From Solenopsis invicta (lineage: Eukaryota; Arthropoda; Insecta; Hymenoptera; Formicidae), in the NCBI RefSeq assembly GCF_016802725.1, contig NC_052665.1, positions 6,324,001-6,388,000 of the forward strand: DNA of 64,000 nucleotides, read 5' to 3'. Each line of letters opens with the position of its first letter. Position 1 is the first letter of the stretch. Under the pieces are notes generated by a model that was not told the origin of the DNA, did no database searches, and was given only the letters and a program-made list of their open reading frames with translations. This document shows, piece after piece, positions 15,601 to 28,808 of the stretch. A program made the position numbers and the translations under genes.

Positions 15601-17352
15601 AAGTGATTTCAGTATGGAGACAGTTTGAAGGATATTTATTTTTGGAAGCGGTCGCTGACGTGGGTATGAAAATGAAGATTACGTAAGTGAATACATATGC
15701 AAATGAATTATTATTCCTAATTTAGAACGCAAGTATTTGGGAACAATATCGAACCACCCTGATGGATCGGGAGAAAACGCTTCTCTCTATGTACGTAGCA
15801 CGGTATTAATGGAGGAAAACGGTAGTATGAGATTGCAGCTAATTGTGAAAAGCACACAGACGCACGTAGATGTGTCGATACGCGCGATTTTACGCTGTGG
15901 GGTGGCTGGTGGAATTCGCGTAAGTCAGACAAATAATGATTAGCAGTTCTGAGGCAGTTATTACGTATTATCCGCGCAAAATTGCGAGACGATCTTACGC
16001 TCGTGAACTAATTAGGCAGACGAATCACGTACGACGCCTAGCGCATATCTCGTCGCTGTCGACGATATTCCGCGCAGTGTGGAAGATTAACTCGCGAGGT
16101 CCTCGCAGAAACAGCGGCATCGCAGCGGTATGTCAGTTAAGTGCGAGAAGGCAAGGGGGTGAGAGAGAGAGAGAGAGAGAGATGTGGCCTAGTTCGCCTA
16201 TCAGATCTACGAGGGTGGATGCTGCAGATACATGGCGCGATATAGCAGACATTGGGCCACACTTGGCACTCAATGTTGTAATACGACGGCGCACGCGAGA
16301 CACCGTTATTAGTATTCAGTTTGTTTCGCGGCAACAGATGCAGTTAACTTCAGGCTACGGAACTACGTTACGACCAACGAGGCGGCTCGTCGGCACTGCG
16401 ATATCCCCGCGATATTTCCGTTGAACCTCCCGCTAACATTCGCGAATAAAATTGTCCCAATTAATTATTTCGGGCGAGTGCGAGCGCGAGTCTGACCGAC
16501 TTGACGACGTGCTTCGAAATTCCGCTTCAACTTGTCATAGCTGCGAATGGCACACAAGGACCCGTTCTGTTGTTTTATTTTTTTTTACGCGGATACAGAG
16601 ATACACAATCAGTAGATATAACTTTTCATCAATCTTTATATTACCATGATAGCGATTCTGATTAGTATGCGGCCGGCGATGTTGCGTCAGGTGCTATCCG
16701 GAGATCTGTTACCACGGTTATTGGGCCACAATGCGTATAAACGTATGTCTGCTATGCTAAAACCAATAACTAATTACGGGTTTCCGCATTCATTAACCAC
16801 ACGCGTGAAAACAAGCTTCCCCGTGGCTAGCCGGTGGCCCGTAACGGCTGTCCAGGGCCGGCTATCGAATTGGCGTTATACGAGAACACGTGTGTTAATT
16901 AAGAAACGTAAGGTCGAGTCTTCTTCCTTCTGTACGCTCGAAAAGATTGGAAAATATTTGATTGATCATATCAAACTGTCACACGCACCTTTTCGCGAAA
17001 TAAAACAAGTTCTCGCGCCTGCAATTTCCGTAATTTTTATTTTCTCTAAAGCGCATTCTCCGCTGTTCTTTCCACGCAAGATTACATTTACAGACGAAGG
17101 GAGTTGCATTGTGTATTCACGAGCCATAGGAGTTCGACGGTTAGTGTTCGCGTTTAAGCTTCCATTTGCGTCTTAGTCGCGCGTTTAGCCGCGACGTGCA
17201 AAATTAATTAAAGAAAGTTTTTAGCGTGCTGCACGTCTTAAAAGGACGCGAGAAATTTAGTCGACGCGGCGGTTTAAGTCGACCGGATTTGCTCGTGCGC
17301 GATTACTCGTTAACGAATGCACCACACACGAGCAATGTTGATTTAACCCGAT

Positions 17353-17402
<50 letters not shown>

Positions 17403-17407
17403 GAATC

Positions 17408-17436
<29 letters not shown>
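17353..17436. repeat. (GA)n microsatellites
   Basis: Two GA runs (17353-17398 and 17409-17436) separated by ttatgaatct; the second is again followed by ttatgaatct, so a slightly larger unit was duplicated. Confidence 0.9.
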
Positions 17437-17440
<4 letters not shown>

Positions 17441-20400
17441 GAATCTCGACTGCAGGGTAAAGAAAGTATGAACATAAAACGGGGAGGAAAAATACCCCCT
17501 CTCCCCGCTGAATATTCATAGATTCGAGAAAGGGATTCTAGAAGAAGCCACGCGTGGCGGGAGCGAGCCGCACTCGTCGATCGATCGCCGCGGTACGAGC
17601 GCGAACGCGAACGCGAACGTGGACACGTGACGTTCCCGCGGCGGACGTATATATTTTTCTTAAAGCATGGCTCCGAAAGATGTTATCCCGCGGATAGATG
17701 CCGGCTATGAATAAATTTCTTTTAGTGCTTTCACTCGGAATTCGGTATACCAGGCCCATATTTGTATACGTCGGCCGTAGTCCCGTCGCTCCCGAATTTT
17801 CACGACTGGCAGACTTTACGGATGTCGCATGGCGCATTTTTAGGACATGAATTTTCGGTGGAAACTATTATGACCTAACGTTAGGGGGAAGGGAAGGGCG
17901 AGAGGGCGAGAGGACGGGAGAGGGCCGGTCCAGAGTGTTTCTGTTTTATATTAGTGGTGCTGCATTTTCCCGCGACACTATGTACAGGACGGTTACAGGA
18001 ATTTTAGTTATTCTCTGTCGCGTGTGCGAAATAATTTCGCGCATTACGTGACGAAATTCGTTTCGCCAAGTGTACGCGCGTGAAAAAGATAGATAATGCG
18101 ACCAGCCGCTTTTCTTTTTTTACCGTGGCGTAAGATGAAGTAATTTGGCGGTATAATATTATCTACGATCTCTTTCAACGGAATAACATCACGAAAACTT
18201 GTAATAATATTCTATGTTAAAATATTCCGTTGCTGGTCGTAACATATTTTTACAGCGCAAATGCGCTCGGTCTGCCGGAAATTCCGGTTAAAAAGACCCG
18301 CTGTTTGCGAACGCGTAAAACGATTTCTTAATACCATTAAAACTGCAGGCTGAAAGGAATTTCGGAACTTTTAAATCCACTAACGTTGTAGACTCTCTCT
18401 CTCCTCTAGAGTAGAATACGCGGCAAACATTGCATTTCTCTAATCCGTAATTGCATGAATTTTTAAATTGCATCGATAAAATTATACAGCCGGTGACGCT
18501 ATCTTTCGCAGGATTTATAGAAAAATGTCGTAAAAATTCTGAGCGTTCAGCTGATGCATTATACATTAAATATCTCACATCTCGTGTTACGATTCAGTAA
18601 ATATCTCATGCTACTATTCAGTATTCTACAGCGTATGAAATATAGCAACGTCCGATGCAATTTCAACGTAATAGCGGCGCAAATCGTTATAATAGTCGAG
18701 GATGAGATGCGAATAATCAAATGAATAGAGATTGCAAGAAGGGAAGAGAATGCGCGGCTAAAAACCATGAGATATATATCTCTCATGGTTCAGGGTATAT
18801 TTCTCTCGCTGATTGAAAACTAGCTTTTTCAATAGGACGCGACGTCTTTTCTTTTTGCATATGCGCAACGATAATCTCGACTGCTCCATCACACTCATCG
18901 GATGGAAATATATTCCTTGGTTTCTCGTGGCGGCGGCGGCGCAGGCGGTGCTTCATTCATCGCCGCCAGGCAGCAACCTTACACTCTTCAACAGAATCTA
19001 TAATATCGACGCCGACGAAAGTCTTCTCGATTCAGCCTGTTCCTCAGCCCAGCCGCCGCCTTCACGTATTTCGTTCACGCTCCGTAAAACTTGAATGTCC
19101 ACGTGCGGAATCACGATCGGAAGCAGGAAGCACCCGATCGTCCGTTCGCCCGAAAGCAATGTTTCCCGAAGATGGAGTTTGCCCGTAGTTTCGCCGTGCG
19201 ACCAAGTATAAAGCAACGCGACAGATTTCGAAAGTTACTCGCGAATTCTTTAGCGCTGAGATTAGAGAGTTGCGCGTGGCGCGCGGCGGTCAATTACCCG
19301 TGGATTAAATGGATCATTGACGGTGGTCGCTGATGTTCAACAGATCCCCGCGAGAAACTTTCTCAATTGCACGTTGCGTCCCTTGGTAAAATGATCATCT
19401 TCAATTTGCGGACGGTAGAATGGAGCAAGTCCATTTTCACATCGTAACATACGCACGCGTATTCTAATCTAATATATTACATGCATACATCTTGAAACGT
19501 ATTGTATGTACATACAGGATTCCAAAATAAAGGTAGAAATAAGCTGCCTGACAGAAAAGAACGAGCAAAGACCGAAATGAAATAAAGTTCCCGTCCTTTA
19601 ACGTCAATATTCGCACGATAGAAAACCCTTCTCATAACTGCGAGAGAACACGAGTATGATATCGCGAAGGCAGAAAAGTGAAGGAACGGCTTATGTTACG
19701 GCACGTTTTAACTTATATCCCCTACCCCCGGGAGGGGGAGGGGGTGGTGCCTTCGACTAGAGGTCACGTGATTTGATCGTTAGATCGTCGGTAGGACGGC
19801 CAGAAGCAAATTAGAAAGCGGAGTAATTGCGGGCCGTTTGCACGCTACCGACCAGTAACTGACCGAAATAACGTGGTTGGGTATCCAGGGCCAGGGCAAG
19901 CGCGAAGCAGCCCCGCGCAGCACCCCCGTGAATCAGTGCTCGTTCACTCGCTCGCCCGCTTCCCCGATTTGCGTTAGGTATTAAGTGCTCGTTCTGTCTA
20001 GCGCGCCCGGGAGAGAAAAATTTCGAGTGGTCGCCCGCGGAAATTGCGCGCGGCGTGCCGTGACGGCCGACAAATGTACATGCTGCAGTTTTACGCGGGA
20101 AACACCGATGCGAATAAAAAAGCGCTGCCTTTTTGTCACTATTTTCTAGAGACGCCTGCCATTTTTCAAGTAGAAATCTGCGTGCGCGCGGGCGGACGAG
20201 CGGGCGAGCGGCCCCGTTCGCACGTAGAAATTGTTTCGTGAAAACCGTCGCAATCGCGTTTTCTGCCGTTCCACTCACCCGGTAACGCCAGGTTATGTGT
20301 ACGCCGATGTTGTATATACCTTTTGGACTCTAACTGAATTACTTCCGTAATTCAAATAGTGGAAAATGGTGGAAACAAAACTCAATGGTACGATAAATCG

Positions 20401-21201
20401 TCCTCGTCGCGCCCGCGCCGGTGACCTATATTTCACACGGTATATCCATTCTAAAGATCCTCCCCGTTCTCTGATAAGTTGACGAATAAAAGAAAATCAT
20501 GGCACATGCGCGACCTCGCGTCTTGATAAGAAAATAGTACACGTCGGCATTAAAGCGACTTAAAGGTTCCCCCCCCCCCCTTTCTTCAATAAATTGTTTT
20601 CTACGCTTCTCTCTGGGTAATATTCCGCACGTCATTGGAATAATTAATTACGATGAGTTTTATGCACTCGAATGCCGTTGGACGACGCATGACAAATAAA
20701 CAGAGTTATTTAGGAAATTTAACCGAGAGACGTGAGTTTATTCCGTACGCGAGGCAATATTTTTGTGTGTCGCGCTCGCGAAAGCCTCGGCGTATTTGAG
20801 TTTGCTTATGTATGTAGGATGCACGGCGGCATATCGAATGTATCCAAGAGCTAAGTTGAGCCAGTCCTAAATGCACCCAGATATCGTATAAACGTCTCAT
20901 ACGTCTGTCGGGATGAGACGTTGGCTCAATATGCGCTCCCGTCGAGCTCCGCGTGCGCGCGTGAGCGGAACGGCTTTGCCGATATATTTTCCCGTATTTT
21001 TCTCTATTTTCTCCGAACCCGCCGAGATCCGAGCGACCGAACGAACACGAAAGACAGAGCTAGGCGACGTAAAATCCGAGCGAGCCGTCCAATTCCGTTA
21101 AAAGTGAGTCCGATGGAAAATTGTCGACGCTACTGACTTGCCGTCACGAAAAAGTTGCGCACGGTGACGAAAGCAAGGAAACTGCCCGTGCCTGCAGTGC
21201 A

Positions 21202-21204
<3 letters not shown>

Positions 21205-21240
<36 letters not shown>
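21205..21240. repeat. (CT)n microsatellite
   Basis: Pure CT run, followed by a (GAC)n-like run near 21358-21400. It creates long low-complexity ORFs on both strands. Confidence 0.9.
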
Positions 21241-21244
<4 letters not shown>

Positions 21245-21784
21245 TCCCTCTTGCGATTCTTCCCTCTGCTCGGATTAGAAGATTAAATTTGAGTCTGGTC
21301 GATCGCGCGCGCAGGTCGATCGAGTACAATCGAGTCCTGCTCGTCCGATTACGCGCTGCGACGACGACGACGACGATGACAACGACGACGACGACAACGT
21401 ACAATTTCGCATCGAAAGATTAGCTTCCTCTCGGATATCCGGTAAATATTAGAGCTACATTTGGCTCTTGATACGTCGTTAATTCGGATGGCTGAATCGA
21501 TCGGCGATCGTCAACTATCATCCGATAGAAGTAAACGGATTATTTTGGCTGAAAATAAAAGCTTCGCGACGGCGCGTAAGAATCGTGAAAACGGCTAAAG
21601 CTGGCAATTTTCCGAGAGGCAAAGTGCTCGTTAAGCCGCCACTCTCAAACTTCTTACGATTACGGTTACATCTGCGATCGTTATATATCACGCATTCAAG
21701 AGCCTTTGAACATTTTATTAAGCAAACGTGATTGCATTGAGCATGTTTTTTATTTATTTAACAATTGCAAAATACGCGATATTA

Positions 21785-21813
21785 TCTCTTTATAATTACA
21801 TATTATAAAGAGA
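21785..21813. repeat. 12-bp-arm hairpin
   Basis: tctctttataat, loop tacat, then attataaagaga. Perfect arms in non-coding DNA. Confidence 0.7.
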
Positions 21814-22571
21814 AAGAAAAGAGAGGAAAAAATATCCATCACGCACGATATTGCATTTTACGATACGTCAGTTAGTTATAAATACTAAACTATAAATAAA
21901 ATCTGATGCATGAGAGAACTTTGCGTTTACGATGCTTCGGTGAAAATAATGTAACGTCACGCCTGTCCAAATTGACTGATGAAATGCAAATTATATTAAG
22001 GCACGAATCACGATTTGCGGGAAGTATAGCAGGACTTTAACGATATATCAAGTATCTGAACGTCACGGTTGAATTTAATCTAAATGCTCCTGATGCTATA
22101 CGAAAATATACTAACGTTACGTGAAATTTGTATTTCAATGTGCCTCATTTTTAATTCTACAGATCCACGACTCCGCGTATTTAGTTACAGTGAAAAGGAT
22201 TTACTCCTAAAGCAAATTGAAAAAAAGAAGCGTAAGAAAAACGGATCTATTCGTATAATTTAGATCTCCGTAGCTCGCATACAGCGCCGGATGAGCCAGC
22301 GGCAAGCTTGAGCAACGGATATGCATCTCCGGAGATGGCGATGCACTCGCTTGCCGGAGATGCAGGGCGTCGAGTCGTGCATACGCCCATTAAATTTTCC
22401 GTCCTCTTCCAATCTATGTGGTGGCCGCGTGGTCGAGCGCGTCGACTTGTACCACTTGAGATGGTGGCATTTAAATTCGCGAGTGGTCGTGATTGCGCTT
22501 GAGCGCGTACCAGCCTTCTCGATCGCGGAAGCTTGATTTCTCTGATTCAATTGTTCCTCTATTCTCCTCGT

Positions 22572-22578
<7 letters not shown>

Positions 22579-22604
<26 letters not shown>
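22579..22604. repeat. (CT)n microsatellite
   Basis: CT run responsible for Ser/Leu-rich and Arg/Glu-rich spurious ORFs around 22,470-22,900. Confidence 0.85.
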
Positions 22605-23044
22605 GCTTTCTCTCCTTTCGAAAGAGGGAGACCGCTTGCCACTCCTTCATGCCGATTTCCGGTTCCTCTTCGCACCCGCGTCGTCCCTCTTTCTTCTCTT
22701 CTTTGCACTCTTTGCATTTCCTGGTCGGCCTCTCGAGTCGCCTCTCCTCGGTACGCCCTATCGACCTGGAAACTTCGACAATTTCCCACCGCCATCCGCG
22801 ATCTGACATCTCGTCCTATGGCGTGATGGAACCCTTTAATCCCCGATTCTTGGTTCGCTCCACTACGCGAGATATCTGCTTTCATTATTTAGGTCAGTGA
22901 ACTTTCCATCCGGAGACTATTTCGTGGAAAATTAAAAGGATAAAAAAAAAACCAGATTCTCACGAAAATTCTTTGTTACAAGTTATTATTTCTCTCTATA
23001 CATCGTGCATCTAATATTAATTTAACAGTAACTGAATTCAATTT

Positions 23045-23200
23045 GATTCGATAAATGTACTTCGCATAGCGCACAACAACAAATTATAATTATTTTAATT
23101 TAGTAATAACCAAACTCAATTCGCGGATTCGATAAATGTGCTTCCGATAGTCCGGCAACAAATTATCATTATTCCAATTCGTAATGAGGAAATGTAATCA
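23045..23200. repeat. Diverged tandem duplication, about 81-bp period
   Basis: Two copies start gattcgataaatgt at 23045 and 23126 and continue with similar caacaaattat-attatt sequence. Non-coding. Confidence 0.7.
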
Positions 23201-24837
23201 CACTCTGACGCTACGGTAAACTTATTATTCAACTTGATAATATCATACTATTGTTTAAAATGATGAACTCGTATTACATACCGTGATACAGGATTTTTAA
23301 GACGTCATTCTTAAATTAAAATTTTCGCGCGATTACGCAAAGACGATTAGGCGAAGGGGAAAGAGAAGGATAATAGGCACAAGTAATTGTTTTCGTGACG
23401 CTGAAGGCGCGGGATTCATTGTCAAGTAAACGAATACGAATGAATAACCTGGCACAATGATCGCGATTGCTTAATGCGAATATAATGATACCTGTGAGCT
23501 GAAATTTAGTTGGATAGCAGGCGCGTGTCACGATAATGTACGCGCATCATCTTACCGAGCTACGTGCAATATATTCGCATCACTTAACACATGTACGCAA
23601 ATGCATACGTGCGATATATCCGGTCAGTTTTCTTGCTGCTGATTCGATATTTCTTGTTGCAAATAATAGCACGGGCGGTCCTGTTTATTTACTGCACGTT
23701 TTATCTCAATGGCTCGTGAGCTCGCACACGTGCGGAGAGTTAAATGCACCACCTCCGTTCGATGCCGCACGAATTGCACAGCCAACATAGGAGAGGCCGC
23801 GCGTGCGCGCACAAGATCGCGTACACGCAAAGAACAGGTTGAGGTTTATAGCCAATAGCGGGGCAAGAGTGCTCTTTCGAGTGGCGTCCGTGTTAAGCTA
23901 AAATTATGCGCTTTTGATGCTTGGTTTGCGTTTTTTTTTCTTTTCTCTCTCTCTCTCTTTCTCTCTTTCTTTCTCTCCGCTCACCCCTCCTCTTCTGATA
24001 CAATACGAACGCGGAATTATATCACCAGCTGGAAATACAAACGGTCTCTTATGGAAGGAAATTTTGCATAATCACAAGTGGAATATTATCACGCGATATT
24101 TTTTCGTCAACAGCTCGCCAGCGATATTATTTTCCACGAAGCAGATCTGTTTTTCGCGCGATTTTCGCGATTTTCACGGAGTGCGCTTAATTGATTCGAA
24201 AATGTTCGCACACACAATTCACAGAGCACGGTAATGACCGGCGTGGATACGTTATGAAATATTGCCGCGGCTGCAATTTAGTACTTTATCATACGAACGA
24301 CTTGTTCCTGGCCCTATCGATCCGCCGCTTATCGCACCAATGTCCTCTTTGTGCTCATATTCACAATGTAAGTACATTAATATTCCTGCACTTGAACGAG
24401 AGCTTATGCGGACGCAATTTTTGCATAGGAGTGAGAACTCCTGTCGATAATGAATATGATAACGAGCTTTCCTCGAAAGCATTATTGATGAGATTTTTAT
24501 AAATTCGATACGTCGCTTTTATTGTTTCTTTAGCATATAGACGAGCTATGATACAGAATTTCGTTACATTAGACGGTCGTGCGAATGCATTAATGGCAGG
24601 ATTTACATTGTAAAATTGCGTCAGATTGGTTAGCTGTTTAAAAGAAAACATATTCGAGTCCCTCTTGACGCAATGTTTAACTTGAATTTGTATTGTTAAA
24701 TCAAATTAACGGTCGAATTTTTTTTCCTGCACGCTAAAATCTTTTCATCTACCTATTTTGTCCTCTTTTTTTTTTTATACAACATAAGATAATTTTATCG
24801 CCACGTATTTACGTGACAGGATTACATTCGCAAAGTT

Positions 24838-24877
24838 TTACGGTTTAGCCCACGGTTTAGCCCATGGTTTAGCTCAC
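24838..24877. repeat. Three copies of a 12-13-bp unit
   Basis: acggtttagccc, acggtttagccc and atggtttagctc in series. Non-coding. Confidence 0.7.
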
Positions 24878-27800
24878 CGCCATAAATTCGAGATATATCA
24901 CTGAGTAATGACTTTGATACGTCGCTTTTCAGTGTTATCTATGAAAGCCCGGAGCTATCTTAAAACAATTTACATGGGTTCCAGTTTAATGTGAAGCAGT
25001 ATAGAGTATAGAGTATAGAGTAAAGACAATAAGATAGATTTCATAATTTGTTAGCAATTTTTTCGTATATTCTTAATCGAAAAAACTTCTAACCGTTTAT
25101 AAACTGAAAAAAAGTATCGATTTTCTCGTTAGGGGGAAAGTCAACGTTCACTTGCTCAAAAAATTCTCACGTAAAGGAGACTGCAGGTAACCTGCGCACG
25201 CGCGTGCCCGACACTACGTACGTACACGTAGGCATGTGTGTCGTGCGATTCTATAAAGCTTTTCGAGCTTCCCGTCCCTTTCGATCCTACGTGTAACTAG
25301 CCGAGAGTACGTATGTACTTTTTTGCAGGAGCACTGCCCCCGCGCTCACACGAATGCAAAAGTGTACACGCGACGAATGTTAAAAAGCCGTTTAAACGTA
25401 CCGCGCGGGACACGCGAGTTCCGACATACTCGCTATCCGCGAACGTGGATAAAAAGGAGAGCCGCCGCCGCCACCGCAAGCCATGAAAACCCGTCGTACG
25501 CGACGTGACAGAACGATATTCAACCTTAAGAGGTTTAAGTAAATCAGATCGAATAATACGCGGCGAACGGGGAAGCTCCTCAGCAGCGCAGCGCCAAGAA
25601 TAACGAAGCACTCTCATCCTTAATACTGCGCGATGCTCGAGCCGAGATTCTCTCGTGAAAGTTAATTTATCTGTACAGATTTCGCGCGCACGGTTATATC
25701 AGTTTTGGCGCCCGATCAGTTTAGCAGCGGCGCCGTTAATCAGACGCGTAATTTATTAGCGAGACGGATTCTCTTCGATGAGGGAGAGTGTACTTTTAAT
25801 TTTCGCGACGCGGTTCGTAGGAAAGGGATTAATTTTCCACGCGATAGACAGCAGACACACGGGGGGGGGGATGAAAGACGCATTTGTTTTATTAATTAGA
25901 TTCGTTTTTAGGGGCCGTTTTTACTCGATAGAAAGAGTACACATGTAGCGCATGGGAAAATAAATCGGTCTGTCCTAACAATAAGCGTGATTACACAGAG
26001 CTATAGCGTGCATCGCGCGGAATGTTATTTTTTCACATCAACGATCCAGTGTTCTCGCGGCAGCTGAAAAAAAGTGTTTGCGAATAATATGAAAATCGCA
26101 GGAAAATATCACTGCAAATATTAACGTTATTATTCATGTGTAACCGATGCCCTGATTATTCAATACAGAAAAGTTGATAATTGCGGGTCGAATAATTAAT
26201 AAAAATATATATAATAAAACTTTTTAAATAGCATAATTGAGAACAATTTTTATTTTAACAAAACACTCGCGTATCGTCGCGGAAAAGAAGAAATACAAAG
26301 CAAATGGCGACAATGGAGATAAAGTTCATCGGGGAAAACGGAAACAGATTTTTGTCGATACAGATACGGTAACGGCTTCATCTCTTATAATTCTCCATTT
26401 TACATTCTTGTACAAATAACAAATTCACAGTGGAACAAAATGATATTATACCGATGGTAACTCTTTCTTATATCGAAAGGGGAATAAAGGACCAGTCGCG
26501 ATCGGACGGGCGATAGTCGCGAATATGCATTTCCAGCATTCACAAAAACTATTGATTCCTCCCGCGAGCAAGAGAGAGAGAGAGAGAGAGAGTGTGTGTA
26601 TGCCGCCTTCGATATGAAACTATGTGCCGGCACACTTGGACGAGACAGCATGCAAAATAGCGTGAGTGGAGGGAACACTTAAATTATGCGACCTGTCGGC
26701 AACAGTCTTTTAAGCGTTTGCTATGATAAATATTAAGTCCCTTTGAAAACAAGACAAAGTATTTTCACTTCCAGCGTGGCCGCCATTGTGCCGAAGAGCG
26801 CGCTTTATAGAAAATATTTCTATAAACGTACGCCGGAGAGAGCGTTCTGCCCGGCCGCCGGCGCAGGTAGAATTAATGTCGAGATTGTTCGAAACTCCGC
26901 GATTTTACTCCGCCAAGTATTTTCTGCGGGATGTAACGCCGGGATGAAAGATCCCATTAGCGAAATCAAATTTTCCGCCACGTTGCGGACGTGACGTTTT
27001 CCAGAGAATTTCACTCGCATGATCCACACGATGAACTCCTTGAGCCACAACGGAATCCATTTTTAATGAGAATTTTCTCATATCGCGATTATTTTTTACA
27101 ACTTTTTGATATATTTAACGTTAATCATCTCGATGTATTCAGCCTGTAAATTAAAATTTGGTTTCACAATCAAAGTTTTCGAAATGGCAACGTAAATCTC
27201 TTGTTGAATTTGCAATTGGATATTGACGAAATAATTTCGTTAGTATAGGTTTCGCAGCATAAAGCAGCATCTTGCTCTCGCATCGTTTATCATTTAGATT
27301 ACATTAATGCAACGCATATCCCCGGCAGAACTGAAAATCAACGCCCGAATTGTTAGATAATGTCTGGGTGTTATGGGCAATATTCGTCTCTAGTAATAGA
27401 TAACACCATTGATCGATCAAATATACCGTACACTTACCTGTTTTTACATCTGCACGATCCTTTTTTTTTATTTTATTTTATTTTAACCCCTAGGCACTGA
27501 ATATGTAAATTAAATGAAAATTTACAACACATCTAGTTAACAAACAAATCAAAATTGATTGCTGTATGTAATAATAAACGATTTATTTAATGCAATGCGA
27601 GTATTGAATTATGAAACTTGTATGGTATGTGGCCAGAGATTGTAATCATTTTATACGCAGAGAGTTTTATACGTACAAATTTATATTTCCAATCAATAGA
27701 TTAACGTGAAAGATAGCGAATATTTCATTTCTGCCTTTGGCTTTTACTGAAACTGGAAACAAGTGTTAGTACGAAGCCATAGTTTGCATTTGTTAACGTC

Positions 27801-28102
27801 TTGACGTTCGTCGAAAGGGGTGTAATCGGATATATGATATAATCTAGTTGCATACAGGCTTCCTTTTCCTTTAACTTCGCAAATTATCGCATTTTTTGCT
27901 GAACGGTTTCACCGATTGTGTCTTAAGTATCAAGTAAATACAGAAGAGATAATACTCTTGTAAATCATTTCAATTGATGTCATGAACCACTTAAATTCCA
28001 TTTAAATTCACCCCTTCGATCACTTAAAATCACGCCATAATCGAGAAATGACCATTTAATTAAAAAAAAAAAATCATTTTTTTAAGAGAAGAAAATTGTG
28101 TA

Positions 28103-28306
28103 CACTGTTAAAAATGTCATGAAAATTAATGTATTTTTAAGTTACCTGTGAAATTTAATGTATCAATAAGTGAAAATCTTGCGCATGAAATTAGTACACT
28201 TTTAGTGCACTTTTGACAACATTAAATGTACATTAAATGTTTTTTAAAGTACCTGCTTAAAATTTGCCTCCGTTACATTAAATTCTGCTGTCGATTTTTA
28301 ACAGTG
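28103..28306. mobile_element. 204-bp MITE, CACTGTTAAAAAT ends
   Basis: Perfect 13-bp inverted ends CACTGTTAAAAAT, flanked by TA on each side (28101-28102, 28307-28308). AT-rich interior without coding potential. Fits a TA-target (Tc1/mariner-type) non-autonomous element. Confidence 0.7.
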
Positions 28307-28499
28307 TATACCTTTTAAAACAGATAAATATCCAGAAAATATTTAACGTCTTAAATATTTAACGTAGATTAGATAGAACGTTATTTTTTAAACATCATAC
28401 TTTCAAATTATGAATCTTGATGAATATTAAGAAGACTTTTCACGAAATACACAGAATTAATCAGCTAATTCCGAATTGCTGAATTGAATAATTATTGGA

Positions 28500-28807
28500 A
28501 AAGTTTATTTATCACGTTTTACTCCTCTTGCCGATGCTATCCAGCGGTGTACAAATAGCATTATATTCTCGTATAGATGCCCTGTGTTTGTCATCGACTC
28601 CGATCACAGAAGAATTCGCAACCTGACCGTCTTTTGTCATCCAAGGAAAATGCACAAAAGACGCGGCAATCCGATCGCGAATTTCTTCTCACCCCGTTTT
28701 TCCTTCTGGTGAACGACTCTATTACTTTGACGTTTCATGTTTTCTATTTTCTTCTTATATCTAATCTTCTTATATCTAATTCTTCTTATATCTAACCCGC
28801 TTTAACA
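28500..28807 (-). mobile_element. LTR-like fragment (TGTTA start), minus strand
   Basis: Read on the minus strand it starts TGTTAAAGCGGGTTAGATAT, has three copies of TTAGATATAAG, and reaches an AATAAA near 28505, the layout of a copia-type LTR. A sequence with the same start and TTAGATATAAG motif lies at 47550-48045. No paired LTR, primer-binding site or gag/pol ORF is nearby, so this is at best a solo or decayed LTR. Confidence 0.3.
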
Positions 28808-28808
28808 T

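Larger units (their letters stand above)
3695..28100. other. Long CpG-rich non-coding stretch
   Basis: About 24 kb without a gene I can support. It contains (TG)n (about 6562), (CG)n (14125-14143), (GA)n (16161-16182, 26571-26592), (CCGCCT)n (about 14900) and the repeats listed separately. Reading frames reach 176 codons (16646-17176) but carry no family motif and no codon-like bias. Probably intron or intergenic DNA. Confidence 0.55.

Noticed and set aside
15936..17176. Two ORFs of 162 and 176 codons
   Set aside because: Random-looking composition, no domain motif, no matching exon signals.
21121..22900. Ser/Leu-rich and Arg/Glu-rich ORFs up to 137 codons
   Set aside because: Produced by (CT)n and (GAC)n microsatellites; no splice or homology support.
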